Source: Talpa occidentalis (lineage: Eukaryota; Chordata; Mammalia; Eulipotyphla; Talpidae). Taken from it: a DNA stretch of 64,000 nt. This document shows positions 13,120 to 25,619 of this stretch, in pieces (the first letter of the stretch is position 1; every line of letters begins with the position of its first letter). The stretch lies in assembly GCF_014898055.3 (NCBI RefSeq), contig NW_023604295.1, forward strand, positions 137,732,676 to 137,796,675, written 5' to 3'. The notes below the pieces were generated by a model. That model was not told the DNA's origin. It did not search any database and worked only from the letters and a program-made list of their open reading frames with translations. The position numbers were made by a program, and so were the translations under genes.

Positions 13120-13230
13120 ATTGTCACTCATTCACTCCTTCACCAAATATTTATGCTTGGAGGCCTCTAGGAGTTTGGGATATGACTGTGAACAAGAACA
13201 AATAAAAATATCTGCCCTTGTGTACAGAAA
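13120..13230 (+). repeat. L2 fragment
   Basis: 'ttcactccttcaccaaatatttatg', then 'gatatgactgtgaacaagaacaaataaaaatatctgcccttgtg', matches the well-known L2 3' segment (attcattcaacaaatattta ... gtgaacaaaacagacaaaaatccctgccc). It is old and diverged. Confidence 0.7.
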
Positions 13231-13284
13231 AATCTACTTAGTATGGCCTAAAATAGGCCATGAAGTTGGTTCTAGTTTACATTC

Positions 13285-13380
13285 TTTTGATTGCTAGTAA
13301 GGGTGGACATTCATCTATGTGTTTGTTTACCACTTTCACTCCTTTGCGTGTGAACTTTCTGCTCATTTATCAGGGAACCA
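13285..13380 (-). repeat. Possible antisense L1 fragment
   Basis: 'gctagtaagggtggacattcat...tgtttgtttaccac...gtgaactttctgctcattta' follows the spacing of the antisense L1 ORF2 end ('...gaacatcttttcatatgtttattggcca...gaactgcctgttcat'). The match is short and diverged. Confidence 0.45.
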
Positions 13381-13964
13381 GTTTTCAAAACAGATTCTAT
13401 GGTCATTTCCTCCAACTGACCTGAAAATATCACTCCAGCAAGACCATGCTTATGTTCTGATCCAGCATTGTGCTTCAGTTTTCTGGGACTACAGATGCCT
13501 GGTAATACCTCCCAGCTACTTATCGATTCCGGAAAACATGTCCTAAGACAATAAAAAGGGAGTATTAAGCAGCCACAGCTATCAATACTTAGGGGAACAC
13601 AGAACATCAGCGTTTCATACCCTGTTCTGCAGTTCGTGGAGCTCACCAAACACTTAGAGTGATTTCAGTTGGTGAGGTAGACTTTAATGGCTTAAAAATA
13701 TGCATTTCTGCTATCCATTTTTACTTGTGTTATTTAGCTAAATGATTATTATTAAATGAGCTTGAGCTATTTCACTAGTGAGTCATAGTAGAGTCTGGGT
13801 GTGCCTTATAGGGGAAAAGGCACTCTCTGGAAAGTTTGTTTTCAGCATCTGTATTGAGGAAGGACAGTAATCAGATGGTTTTGCCTCAGACAATTTGCCT
13901 GTGATAACTCCAGAACAAGGAGGCAGTTCTCAGGTCATGGCACTCAAACAAGAGGACATAATAT
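13381..13964. other. Intergenic, nothing recognised
   Basis: Contains an open frame of about 110 codons on the minus strand (13311-13649) with no recognisable domain. It partly overlaps the probable L1 remnant, so it is most likely a chance frame. Confidence 0.55.
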
Positions 13965-14705
13965 AGTCACGAGTCACTTAATGTCCTTTTAGTCAACAAT
14001 GGACCATAAATATACCAGGCAAGGATCTAAAAACTGTCGCAAACCCCTCTCACTTTCCCCTAACCTCTCTCTCCCCCCTGCTACCACAAATGCAAACAAA
14101 AAGCCTTTGGTGCAGCAAGAAGTGGAGGGAAAAATTATTCTAAGCAACAGGGTAGAGAGAGGGTTATTTAGTAGGATAGAGGAGAGGGTCCAGTTACTGA
14201 CTGAGTGCTAGGTGGCTTTGTGGCTGCAGGAGCTGGCAGTGGGGGAAAGACATCTTCTCTTGCAGGGTGGAGGGTGAAGGTACTTTGCATGGTAACGCAG
14301 CTGCCTTCCATAGCAACTGCAACAAACGAGCAAGAGCAAACCCGCATACTTTGTTCTTTTTCAAAGGCTCACAAAATGGCCGCTCAACTCCATTCCTTTC
14401 CCAGCATCCCCCTTGCTCAGGAAGTCAGGGCTGGAGTCAGGCCATGGCACTGCACAGGCATCTTCCCATCTGACTGTAGCTAGAAGTAAGGAAGTTTGGC
14501 CCCTTCATCACCTGCTGCCTTGAGGTTTTGGGGTGCAAACCTCAGCTGCCTCAGGCTACTCAGTTTCAATAGCCTAGGCGTGTTGTAGACTACATTATCT
14601 AGGTTTGTGTAATTATACAGTGTATCATTTGCACAACAATGAAATTGTATAATGATGTATTGCCTGACTCTATCCCATAGTTAAGTAATGCATAACGACA
14701 TAGCA
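13965..14705 (-). mobile_element. MER2-like DNA transposon, interrupted
   Basis: Two outer pieces match the two ends of MER2, a non-autonomous Tigger-related element, in minus orientation. The left piece (about 13966-14018, 'gtcacgagtcacttaatg...tagtcaacaatggaccataaatata') resembles one terminus. The right piece (about 14567-14705, 'aatagcctaggcgtgttgtagac...aggtttgtgtaa...gcacaacaatgaaat...cataacgaca') resembles the other. The flanks show TA-rich target sequence. The normal internal portion is replaced by about 545 bp of unrelated sequence, listed separately. Confidence 0.75.
14019..14566. other. Unidentified ~545-bp insert within the MER2-like element
   Basis: GC-richer than its surroundings, with a pyrimidine-rich left part ('tctctctcccccctgc') and small overlapping frames on the plus strand that match no protein I know. 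The composition and position suggest an LTR or another retroelement fragment, but no terminal repeats or target duplication are obvious. Confidence 0.6.
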
Positions 14706-15204
14706 TCATTTTATGACAGAAAAAAAAATGGAAATAACTCTAGGGCTGGATATTCAATTTAGGGTGGATGATTTTGCACAGCATTTCTCTCAGTATCCTT
14801 AGGCTGATATATGTTTTGTGGAATGACAAGTCCATGAAAAAATACACTCTCACCTCTATAACAATTTCTGAAAGAAATGCAATGACCATCTATGTGATAA
14901 ATCTGCAAAGTCAAACAAAAGCCCAACATGTGGAAGCTGAAGCTACCTCTTCAGTGTTTTTTTGGAGTTATATTCATACTGTGCAGCTGAATATTGTTCA
15001 TGCTTGATATGTTTTTAATTGGCAAACTGTGATCTCTAAGATGAAAATGCTTGTACTGTGCCTAGCGACTGGCAATTGTCTAAATGCCACTTGTGTCCCA
15101 AGCCTTTGCCTCTTTTTCTGACTATAAAGATGCTTTATTCTTTTGCTGGATAGCTCCTGATCATTCTCAAGCATGCCTTCCCTGGAACAATTAATATGTA
15201 ACAT
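14706..15204. other. Intergenic, nothing recognised
   Basis: AT-rich, with no gene or placed repeat. Confidence 0.6.
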
Positions 15205-16040
15205 TGTGCAAGTTTAAGGTGTCCAACATGATGATTCAATACACTTATATATTGTGAAATGATTACCACAAAAGATTAGTTAATATATCTTTCACTTTAC
15301 ACAGCTACTGTGTGTGTGTGTATGTGCACACACGCGCACGTGCTGAGTACATGTAAGATATATTCTTTTGGGAACTTACAAGTATATAATACAATCTTGC
15401 TAATCATAGCATACTGGACATCAGATCCCAGAACTTAGTCATCTGAATAGCTGAAGTTTGTACCCTTTGGCCATCATCTCCCTATTTACCCCACCTCTCA
15501 GCTGCCTCCCACCCCCATAACCACCAGTCTACTCTGTTTCTATGAGTTCAGTATTTTAGATACCATGTATAAGTGAACTCATACAGTATTTGTTTTTATG
15601 TCTGACTTATATCACTTAGCATAATGCCTTCATAGTTTATCCGTGTTGTCATAAATGGCAGGATTTCCTTCTATTTTATGGATGAATAATATTCCATTGT
15701 GTGTGTGTTTGTGTATACATCTGATATATATGTGTGATGTATAAATACCACATTTAAAAAATGCATTCACCCATCTATTTCAGGACTTAGAAACCATACA
15801 TTGTTTCTTGTCTTGGCTATTTTGAAAAATATTGCAGTGAACATGGGGGTGAAACTATTTCTTTGTGATAGAGATTCCATTTCTTTCAGATTAGTAACTC
15901 AAAGTGAATTTGCTGAATCATACTGCAATTTTAATTTTTTAGTTTCAAGGAAGCTCCACACCATTTTCCATAGTGACTATTCCCATTTACATTGCCTGAA
16001 AAGGTTTTCTTCCCCTTTAGATAACTGATTCCATAGCATT
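15205..16040 (-). mobile_element. Antisense L1 3' end (old L1M type)
   Basis: The sequence follows the antisense of an ancient mammalian L1 3' end landmark by landmark: 'aaggtgtccaacatgatgattcaatacac', 'gtgaaatgattaccaca', 'gaagtttgtaccctttgg', 'ctactctgtttctatgagttcag', 'cacttagcataatgcc', 'gatgaataatattccattgtgtgtg', 'cattgtttcttgtcttggctatttt', 'gcagtgaacatgggggtg', 'ccattttccatagtgac'. It includes a (GT)n/(CA)n stretch at 15310-15335. Confidence 0.93.
15310..15335. repeat. (GT)n/(CA)n simple repeat
   Basis: Imperfect dinucleotide run TGTGTGTGTG followed by CACACACGCGCACG, inside the antisense L1 fragment. Confidence 0.9.
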
Positions 16041-19000
16041 GTGTATTGTATTTGTTATGTCCCTCTATATTTTAACAATTTATTCATTTGAATCTCCCTC
16101 ATTACACTCAGCAGCTGAAGGGAAGGAAATATTTATTTTGTCATTATGTTTCCAGGAACATATAGGTCATGATACATCAAACTAGATTCCTAATAAAAGT
16201 TAGTTGAAGAAGTAAATCACAGCAAAAATGAAAAGATGAAGGACTTCCAGACAACAGGGCCATTTCCACCATTGAAGGAACAGGGACATGTTAAAAAGAG
16301 AGCAAGATTGACAGCTTGAGAGCCAGCCAGCTGGCTTACAGCTCCTGTGAGAATCTTTTCTCTAAATTTTCTTGCAGACCTTTTCAACAAATATCCTTTG
16401 ATAAACTAACAATCATTCATTAACTGCTTTTTGAATTTCCACATTGCAGAAATCTTCTTAAAATGAACAGGGATTCACATAATCATCTATTGTTTCATGT
16501 TTTGATACAGAAAACAAAGTCAATCCATAGGAAATAAGTAGACTTTTTATCTTTTAATAAAACGTGAGTACCTGTTACTACTTCAAATAAATGAGCTGAT
16601 TTCTATGTAGTGCTAATGGAATGATGGAGTTCATAAGATCATTCCTCTCTGTGCTCCTGAGCTAGGGTATGTGAGACTGAAAGTGTTGGGTTCTTTTTTT
16701 AATTTTCTTAGTTAGCATGACAAAAGCAAAACTTTGTTAAGAATTACCAAAAGAAAGAGGTGTGATTAGTTACTCAGAGAAATTAATACAAGTCAAGAGA
16801 AAAACAAAAGAAAAAGAAAAATCTTCCTAAACATCAGATTCAACAAGAAACATTCACATAGAAGGATTAAGAAAAATTATATTTGTGGGAAGTAGAACTA
16901 AAACTAGTTGAGACAATCAAATCATTCAGTAATGTAGAGGGTTACTAAATAGGTCAAAATCATTAACTCCTTAAATACAAATCATAATCAGTAAGAAAAT
17001 GTATGGAAGAAATAATCTCATTTAGAAAGACAAATCAAATGATAATACATTGCATTGTTATGAATAACTTTAAAACTCTACTGAATGTCATAACATTGAA
17101 AAGTTAATGAAAAGATATAGTCTGTGAATGATGGACACTTAAAGCTTAATCAATTCATATTATAGAATATTTTCCAGTTATTAAAAAGAAAAAAAATAGA
17201 CCTAAATGTGTATATACAAACACACTCATCCATATCTAGAATGTATTTTCCTGTTGGTGGGGAGAGGGCTGTAATGACTACTAAAGAATATAAGAGAGGT
17301 TGCTAATTGATAAGCATTTGTAAACTTAGACCTACTTTTTCTGGACAATCTTTTAGTAAATACCCCGACTTAGAGGGCAATGTTCTATCCACCCAGATTT
17401 CTTGGATACCCTTTCATGTTTTCTCTGAAAGGTGGGAGCACAGCCTGAGATTTGATTTTCATGGCCTTGGTAACTCTGCTGAGAAGTTCTTCTGGGGCCA
17501 CTGGAAGTGATGAGCCAGCAGATGCCAAAAGAAGGGCCTGGAGGTTTTCCACCGTGTGCTCTGCCTGTTCTAAACAATGGGCCTAAGAGTATGAAAACCA
17601 AACGTGGCCACCTATAGCTGGAGTATCTCCGAGACATCACTTATGCTTCAGTTGGTTGGTGTCATCGGCTGAAGTCCATTGAGGTATGGGACTCAACCTG
17701 CGAATACACCTTTGCTTGTCCTCTCCTTCTGTTTGACCCACCTTCTCCATTTCTTCCCACATACCCTAGGGGATCTGTCCTTAATGGATCACATGCCAGC
17801 AAATTTTGATCTTGGTATCTGTATCTGGGGAACCAGATCCAAGACACCTGTCCAAACATATGCTGTTACTGTTCAGCATTTGTTTATGACTCTACTGCCT
17901 TCTTCAAAATATGGCAAGGCCTCAGGAAATCCCAGATGTCTCTCTTAGATTATTTTGCATCAGAAAACCAAAAGAGTTGATTCCCAGGAGACTGTCAATG
18001 TAACTGTATCTGTAAAAAAAATACATGAACGTAAGTACCTACTAAAACAAGTTACAACTTCAGACGTTGGCTTTTTCGCAAGGCAGTGCCAAGTTCTCAT
18101 GAAATGATGATATGATAGGACTGTTCAAACCAGGATACTGGCTTCATTCCTTCCTTTCCTGAATTGTTCAGGCAGTGTATCTAAGACACAAATGCCTTAG
18201 GCTTTTTTTTTTTTTTTTTTTTTGAGCTTTCTTAGCATTCTCTGCCAAATTATGGTTTGGTTTTTTACTATACATCATTGTTCATCAGAAACAAGTTTAG
18301 AGCATTTAGTATCCAACAAGTGCCAACCCAACTAAAGTGGATAATGGAATTCTAGGCCTTGTCCCAGCTCCTCCCATTCTCTCTCATGGGTGAGAGATGC
18401 GTAAGTACTAAGAATCAGCTTTGTGAGTAATTTCTGAGCTCCATCTGATTACTTTTAGTAGCCACAGCTTGAAAATATTGAAATCAGTCTAGATTTTAGG
18501 AGAAACCCTTTTTTGCTACAGCAAGTCTGATGGTCGTCTGCTGACATTCCTTCAACTCTTCCAGCCGGCTTCACTGTAATCGTTTGATAGACTACAAGCT
18601 AGCACAAGAGCTTGCTGCATATAAAACATGCTTGAGACGAGGCCAAATGCATAATTAAAGCATATCCATTCTATGGGATTGCCATTTAATGGAAAATTTC
18701 TTTTTCCATAGACTTTCAGTTATTTTTGGTGTTTTATGGTTTCCCCGGGAATTGCAGTACACAAAAGTGATACACAGCCACAATTATTGTCAATTCACAC
18801 TTATGTCTTCAGGAGAAGAAATTCCCTAAATGGAAGAACCTGCAAGCTTGTGAGTTCTGCAAATGCAGCTACAAGCCTCTTAAAGTTGTAGGATGTTGCT
18901 GAAAAATACTTTTGTATAGTCACCACCTCTCTTCACAACCAGAGACAAGCAATGGTGTGTTTTTGGGCTTTTGTTTGCTTTGGCTGTTGTTTTTATGACA

Positions 19001-19129
19001 GATTAGTCCCACCAGTTCTATATGGGTTGCATGTTCTTGTATGCTATTGTGTCCAGGTTTCACTTACCACAACACCTGGCAGAGTCTTTACACGTTGACG
19101 GCAGACATAGTTCATTTCTTCCTATTGTT
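16041..19129. other. Intergenic, no gene recognised
   Basis: Nothing coding is supported. A poly(T) run lies at 18207-18223. The segment at about 17640-17860, ending 'ctggggaaccagatccaagacacc', resembles the terminal part of some old mammalian repeats but cannot be assigned to one. Confidence 0.55.
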
Positions 19130-19596
19130 AAGAAATTTTCCGTTGCGTGAATATATCAGCATCTGATTATGCATTGCCTTGTTGACTGGCATTGGAGTTG
19201 TTTACAGGTTTTGACTGTTATGAATAAAACTGCTCTGAACAGTCCCGTACAAGTTGTTTTGGACATATGTTTTCATTTTTCTTGGTAATTATGTAGGAGT
19301 GCAATTGCTGTGTCATATTTTAAGTGTATATTTAATCTGCAATTTAATCTGTAATTTAAATTGCCAAATCTTTTCCCAAGCTCTTACCATTTTCAATTCC
19401 TCCCAGTAATGTACGAGAGTTTTGGTTCTCCCCAACAAATTATATTGTCAGTGTTTTAATTTTAGCAAATTTTATGGATGTGTGTGATAGTTCATTGTGG
19501 TTTTAGATTGTATTTCCCTAGCAGCTAATGAAAGTGACTTTCAGCCATTCATATCCTTTTTGAAATATCTGTAACCCACTTAAAAATTGAATATGA

Positions 19597-19846
19597 TGGC
19601 CTCCCCTGGTGCCACACTTTGAAGCTGTCCACGGCCTCTGCAGCGCTGGTTTGATCCCGGCTGGCCGTTGAGAATCCCACATGGTGTGGAAGACCTCTCC
19701 TGTCTCCCCTCTGCTCCCCTCAGCAGTGTATTTCAGTCAGTCTGCCTGTTCTGTTCCCCGCTCTGTCTCTGGTGAATCCTCTCACCCTCCCACACATCTG
19801 GCCTGTACCCTGGTTCTTGTATGCATGAATAAATAAATCTTTAAAA
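19597..19846 (+). mobile_element. tRNA-derived SINE, plus orientation, internal deletion
   Basis: The copy starts GGCCTCCCCTGG but lacks about 18 bases of the A-box region ('gcagcggttgagagctggg'), so Pol III promoter function is probably lost. It is flanked by the perfect duplication AAATTGAATATGA on both sides (about 19584-19596 and 19848-19860), inside the antisense L1. Confidence 0.95.
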
Positions 19847-19978
19847 GAAATTGAATATGAGTCTTTTTACATGCTCTGTTGTTGAGAAGTTTTTAATTTT
19901 GATGAAATCTGTTAGCTTTTTTTAATGTTATGGTTATTACTTTCTATGTCAACCTTAAGAAATCTTTGTCTAATACTG

Positions 19979-20158
19979 CAGGGGAGGAGGCAGGAAAGGG
20001 ATCAGAGGGAGGGAGGGAGGAGCACAGGGGACTGAGGTGATGGTGCACAGGTGCATTAGGGAAGGAAATTCTATGGGGACTACACCTGAGGGGGTGGGCG
20101 GAAGCAAATGTTGTTTGAAAATCAATGATGTAAAAAATAAAAAAAAAATTGTTAGAAA
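19979..20158 (+). mobile_element. Short L1 3' UTR insertion
   Basis: A G-rich segment ('gggaggagcacaggggactgaggtgatgg...') ending in an A-rich tail. The 13-bp duplication AAATCTTTGTCTA on both sides (about 19960-19972 and 20159-20171) shows a retrotransposed insertion into the older antisense L1. The GAGCACA-GGGACTG-TGATGG signature recurs at 55350, so both derive from the same L1 lineage. Confidence 0.8.
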
Positions 20159-20345
20159 AAAATCTTTGTCTACCAGCAGATCAAGAGAATATTATCTAAT
20201 AGCTTATTCCAGAAAATTGATGATTTTAGGTTTTTTTAGGCCTCTGATCCATCCTGAATTAATTTTTGTGCTTAGAAGGAGGTAGGAGTTGCAGTTCATT
20301 TCTTTTCCTAGAGGACATTCCATTGTCTCAGTACCATTTGTCAAT

Positions 20346-21231
20346 AAGAATTTCGGGGAATTCAAGATAGCTGAAAACAGTGGTAGTTACTTTGGTCCCT
20401 GCTTCCCAGGATGTCTTCCCTAAATGATATAGAACAACAAGACATTCAAAAAAAAAAAAAAAAAAAGAAAAGCCTTCCCCCAACCTATGCCCTCAACTTA
20501 AAGGCAAAAAGAATTCCCAGATTGCAAACTAGCTAGAAAACATCAAAGGAAAGATAAAATTCTGATGAGCAATCGATTCCTCCCTTATTCTGCTACAGGC
20601 TTTGTGGCAAGCAAAAGTCAAAAAAAATACTGTGAGAAGAGAGGAGGGACAAAGTGCTGGCCCAGAAGGTGATCTTAACCATTACAAATGTTGTAAGTGC
20701 CTCCGAAGTGTAAAAAGAAATAACGAAAAAGGAATGTCCTTGTAGACTAGAGTATTGTCTGTGGGGAAAGCCATAAAAGTGATCAGGATGTGAAAGTGAA
20801 AGCATTTGGAGCAGTTTTTAGGGAAGAAAAGGCAAAGCAGAGAGGAAGTGCCCTTTGGCAGTTAAGTAGTGCAGGAGCAAAGAAGAAAAGCGAGACATGG
20901 TGGAGAAGACAAGACAGAATAACAAGAAACAAGCAGTCCCTCACCCCTCAACCCCAACTGGTGATAAGCCCCTCATGAGCTGGACTTTGCTATACTGAAT
21001 GAAGTATAGCAAGATTCTGGTAAAGCTCCCCAATACCATAATATGAACAGGACAAAGAAATATATCTGTACAGAGCTATGACCGGTTAGAAAATAAATTC
21101 TAATATGTTTTCACTAGTGGAAATTCCTAAAAAAAAATAAATAAATCTATGAAGCAGCCTCAGAAGGTAACACCTCAGGATGATAGTTTATTGCATAACT
21201 TGCAGGTTGAAAGGGGCTAGCTATTGAATAC
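20346..21231. other. Unassigned, possible repeat with internal A-tract
   Basis: Contains an A-run at 20449-20466 followed by purine-rich sequence with many short adenine tracts. The opening 'ggggaattcaagatagctgaaaac' resembles the style of L1 5' UTRs. I cannot confirm this. No gene is seen. Confidence 0.45.
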
Positions 21232-21555
21232 TGTCATGGTGTGGATGTTTGTGTCCCTTCCAGATTTATATGTTAAAATCCTAGCACCCAAGGATGACTG
21301 CATTGTAGGTGAGGCCTTTGAATACAGATTGAGTCTTCAAGGTGGAGCCTTCAAGAACCAGATGGGTGCCCTAAGAGATGTCACTGTTCCCTAGCCCTAG
21401 GCCTGTGAGGATGTGACCCAGCAGGGGACCTTTCTCCAATCCTGCTGGTCCCTGATCTTGGTCTACAAGCCTTATAACTGTGATCTGAAATTCTGCTGTT
21501 AATGAACTACCCTTTCTGTGGTATTTTGTGATAGCAGCCCAGGTGGACTAAAAAT
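21232..21555 (+). mobile_element. MaLR solo LTR, MLT1-like
   Basis: Second MaLR-type LTR, more diverged than the one at 4968. Landmarks: 'tgtcatggtgtggatgtttgtgtcccttccagatttatatgttaaaatcctag', 'gtgaggcctttg', 'gtgaggatgtgac', 'ctgtggtattttgtgatagcagcccaggtggacta'. No internal retroviral sequence is attached. The subfamily is uncertain. Confidence 0.82.
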
Positions 21556-22100
21556 GGTCATTTTCACTAGAGCCAGCCCACAATGAACACAGCAACCTCT
21601 GTGGGCCTGAAGACCTTGCAATGGCTAAAACATGTATATCCTTGAAGTACTCATTTTAGGTTAAGACTGGGTTACCGACTGGCCTGGCGCTCCAACCTGG
21701 CTAATCACTCAGAGGAGGAAAACTGAAGCATGAGGCAGATGGAAAACAATAGGTTTAGTCAAGTTCACTAATATCACTCCCCCACACTATGAAGACTTCT
21801 TCTTGCAGAGTCAAAGTGTGTAGTGAGAGGGAGCCAAGCTGGGTGTGGGGCATAGCCTGTGCTATGGGGGGTGCTCCTGTCCCCCAACGTTAAGAGCTCT
21901 TCTGCCTGAGATTTTATTCTCCCAAGGTGTGGGCCCAAAGTGGCCACAGGCAAGTCAATTAATCTTGCCCACTGGCTTGATTAAAGGGTCCTCTTCTGGG
22001 AGAGGGGAGCTGGCCCCCAACTCCATTTCCATCCATCCGGAATTGTTACTATTTTCTAGTCTTTACATCTGTCAACAAAGATACACTGAAAAATAGTATT
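21556..22100. other. GC-richer block of unknown origin
   Basis: Directly follows the MaLR LTR and is visibly GC-richer than the neighbourhood. An 83-codon open frame (21845-22096) matches nothing I know. The block could be part of another retroelement. No terminal repeats are seen. Confidence 0.5.
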
Positions 22101-25100
22101 TACTCTTTCAAGTGTTTTTTGCAAACCATCTTCTCTAATTTTCTACTGGCTATTGTCTCAGTACAATATATGTTACATTATATTTTCTAGGAAAAGTGTT
22201 AAGGTTGACAATGTCGAACTTAAAGGAAAGGGAAGACAAAATGTTGAGCTCTAAGGAAAAGGCAGAGGATTACTATGATCAACTGCTAAATACAACTTTT
22301 TTCTAATAGTGATGTCATTTCTTTACAGTGAAAATGCACCCAAAAGATTAAATGAATGTTCAGAAATAACCTTGATACTGGAACCAAATACAAAGATGAT
22401 AAGAGAAAGGATAACCTAAATAACAAGATTTTATTGACAATAGAGCAGTGAACTTTTTACCTAGGAGAATTTTAAAAATTGTTATTTTTATAATTTGAAA
22501 GATACCTATATTGAAGCGGACAATACAAGCTGAATATAAAGGAGAGGTAATATTGGAAAGTGCAATATGTTCTTTTCAAAGACAAACCAAAGGATAGTTT
22601 TCATATAATCTGAAAGTACCTAAGTGTTTACTAAGCATCTGTCAGCATTGCTTAATAACGACTCACAAGAGCCTCCTTCCTGTAGATGGAGGACACAAAT
22701 GCTCAAATCATCAAGCAATGTGCTCTTGAAGAAAGAGGGACTATTTTACTCAGACTTTACATGACCTAATGAATTATTACTATTGCCTAAATAACTTACA
22801 TTGCATAAGAACCCCCGTCTCCCCATGCTGATTCAACATGTACTAAACAATCAGAACTGAAACCCAACAGAATATAAACACTTCAGGTATGGATTTCTCC
22901 TGTTTACCACTGCAATATTAGTGCCAGCACATATTCCAGAAATTGAGAGACACTCAATCAAATCTGTGGAAAAAGACGAAGAAAGGGTATATTCCAGTGC
23001 AATAGCTTTCATCTTTGCATATTTATTGCCTGGCAACTATGAGGAGCTTCCTGAAAACTTACTGAATTAAATTCTTAACCTGCTCCCTTCCATTGAGAGG
23101 CTAAAAGTATGAAATTAAAATAGAAATATGCCATCAGATGTTCGGGGCTTCTGGTTAAAAAGTTCATGACTTTATTCTGAGTATTGCCCTAAACTCATTT
23201 ATCCTACTGATGCTTTTAAATAAACACTATATTTGATAATATAGATCACATTACTATATTCTGATATTAGTTTAATGATGTTTTTCAACCCACAATTGTA
23301 CATCTAGTAAAATTAATGTTTTTTAAATCTGATTTTCAATTATCTTAATGAGCAAAGAGATATTTGGAGGCCTCTCTTTCACTCTTCTTCGGTCTATATC
23401 TTCGATTTCCACTTCTCTCATGCTCCAGACTCATAAATCCCACAGACAAATAGACATAATTTAGTTTTATCTTTAGGAAACCACAGATGTGCCCAATATG
23501 GAACTAGCTGTCATCCTTTAGTCACTCTGTGGTGTCTCGGTGCCAATTAATGGTTTTAACAATTTACTCAAAATCACTAGACATTAACAGTGTGTTGTCA
23601 ATATTTCCTCTGGATTCCTTCCCACTGCACCTAGAGTGTATCAGCGAAGAATAACATGGGGTGGAGAACAGGTTTCAAACCCCACTTTGCCATCACTACC
23701 CGCATAGATTACTGTGCAAGATCACGCCCCCCCATTTATTTATTTAGAAAAGTCAGATGTTGGAATTGATAATTGCTGTGACTCTTCTTGATTTAACAAA
23801 GGCTCCTTAAAATTTCACTGGTGATGGATCTGACTTTGCTTAGTTGCAAATATAGTTGACATTTATTGAATGGCCTGTATGTAGTAGTAGATTGTACGAT
23901 ACTTATTAACCAAGGGGGCAAAAATCTCTAAACTCTCTTCTGATTTGTGGGCTTTGCACTATTTTTTGCAGTTTCCCCTTACTTAAAGATAATTTCTCTC
24001 ATTTTGATAACCATGGATGGCTTCTTCTCTCTAACTATGGAAATCTGACTATTGCTTCAAAGGATAAGTTAAATTGTACCTCTATTGTGAAGCTTTTAAT
24101 ATTCAAGTCTTCTCTGTAACTTCTATATTATCTTACAATATAAAAGGTACTTACCTAACACCACTTCACATTAAATTTTATTTGTAAACAATTTTGGATG
24201 TCAGACATTTGAATTCATGGATGGTGATTTTTATGTATCTCTGAATGTGTCGCAATCTGAGAATAATTCATGCAAAATGAATCAATAAACAAATGACTGA
24301 GGGATTTTTGTTTTGTTTCGTTTTTCTTCCAGGAATGCCTGGATGGTTTTTTTTGTGTGTGTGTTGTGGTTACGAGTAGCTTTCCTTGCTTATACTTTTC
24401 TGTAAATTATGAGCTGGATTTGTTGGGAGCTTAGGAAGTTGAGTTGTACGTCACTTTGCCGCAGGATGGAGAGAAGTGTGTTAGTGTGCGTGTGGTCTGA
24501 ATCCAGACCTTGCAGTCTAGTCAGTCTGTCTTCAAAAAGAGGGAGCCGACACTGTATAGAGCTGTGACAAATTCTCTGCTTAGCTCTGACATGGCTTCTA
24601 GGAGCCTCAGCCTCTGTCCCTGGGATGATCCAGCCCTACCTTTAGACCCTGTCTGGAGAAGCTTACACCACCAAATGAATTTTCCAATTGTTCCAGCTCA
24701 CACCTGAGGATAGGCCCCAAGACCTCCGTGGCTTAGAGCATTCATTGACAAAAACAAACATTACTGTAAATTCTTCTTCCTCCCATTGAAATGTATGTGT
24801 ATTCCCTACAAGTCTTTTTTAAGGACTTGAAAGCCGTTCCTTTGAAATAGAATCATCTGGAAGGAGATGGCCACAGTCTCCCCCTGGGAGGGTAGGAGCA
24901 TAACTTCAGTAAGTGCTAGTCAGTGGGCACAGATGGTCCAAAAACAGGGACATTGACCTCTTCCCTTGCATTTTGTAATCTTTCACTTCCCTGACTCCAC
25001 TTGGACCTTCACACACACCCTCCCTTACTCCCTTATCTTCCTTTTAAAACAAACCCAGTGACCTCTGTGCAAATCTCTAGAGTTCATCTTACAATGGACT

Positions 25101-25619
25101 CTTCCTAACTGCAATAGTTTTTACGAAATAAAATGTGTCTATATTATATTACTTAGTGTTCTGTTTGTCTTTCACAATGGGATATGAATGTATTGAGGAA
25201 AACAATTTGCTTTATTGCTATTTAGGGTAACATTTCCAACAGTGGAAATGGATACAATTCAACAGGAAATGAATGCAATTCAACTGATCTCTTGCAATGA
25301 AAAGAAATTGAAGGGTTTAAAAAATAACTAAGACAGATAACTGATATTACATGAAGCACAACTATAAGTAGCCACTTTTGAGAGGATACTTGGACACTTA
25401 TGCAGGTATATACTTAACTATGAATTACATAACATTGGTTTAAATAAAATATCATTATTAGACTTTAAATTTTAAGCTTTTAAAAAGGAGAAAATACAAG
25501 ATCAAGAAGTAAGATTTATAAGATTTATTTTCCCTCTCCCAAGAAAGATTCCACTCTGATTTTCCAGGTAGTTATTAGGAGGGCCTGCCCCACTACCTCT
25601 CAACCTTTTTTGATTCTTC
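22101..25619. other. Intergenic, nothing recognised
   Basis: AT-rich unique sequence. A short G/T-rich patch occurs at 24340-24370. No exon, RNA gene or placed repeat. Confidence 0.6.

Larger units (their letters stand above)
19130..20345 (-). mobile_element. Antisense L1 fragment with two nested insertions
   Basis: Antisense L1 landmarks are seen on both sides of the insertions: 'gttgtttacaggttttgactgttatgaataaaactgctctgaac', 'gtgcaattgctgtgtcat', 'ttcatatcctttttgaaatatctgt' on the left, and 'ttgatgaaatctg...tctttgtctaatac', 'ggcctctgatccatcctgaattaatttttgtg', 'ccattgtctcagtaccatttgtcaa' on the right. The host L1 is old. It was later split by a SINE (19597-19846) and by a short L1 tail (19979-20158). 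Confidence 0.9.

Noticed and set aside
13311..13649. 112-codon minus-strand open frame
   Set aside because: No recognisable domain, partly over a probable L1 remnant, and no splice or promoter context.
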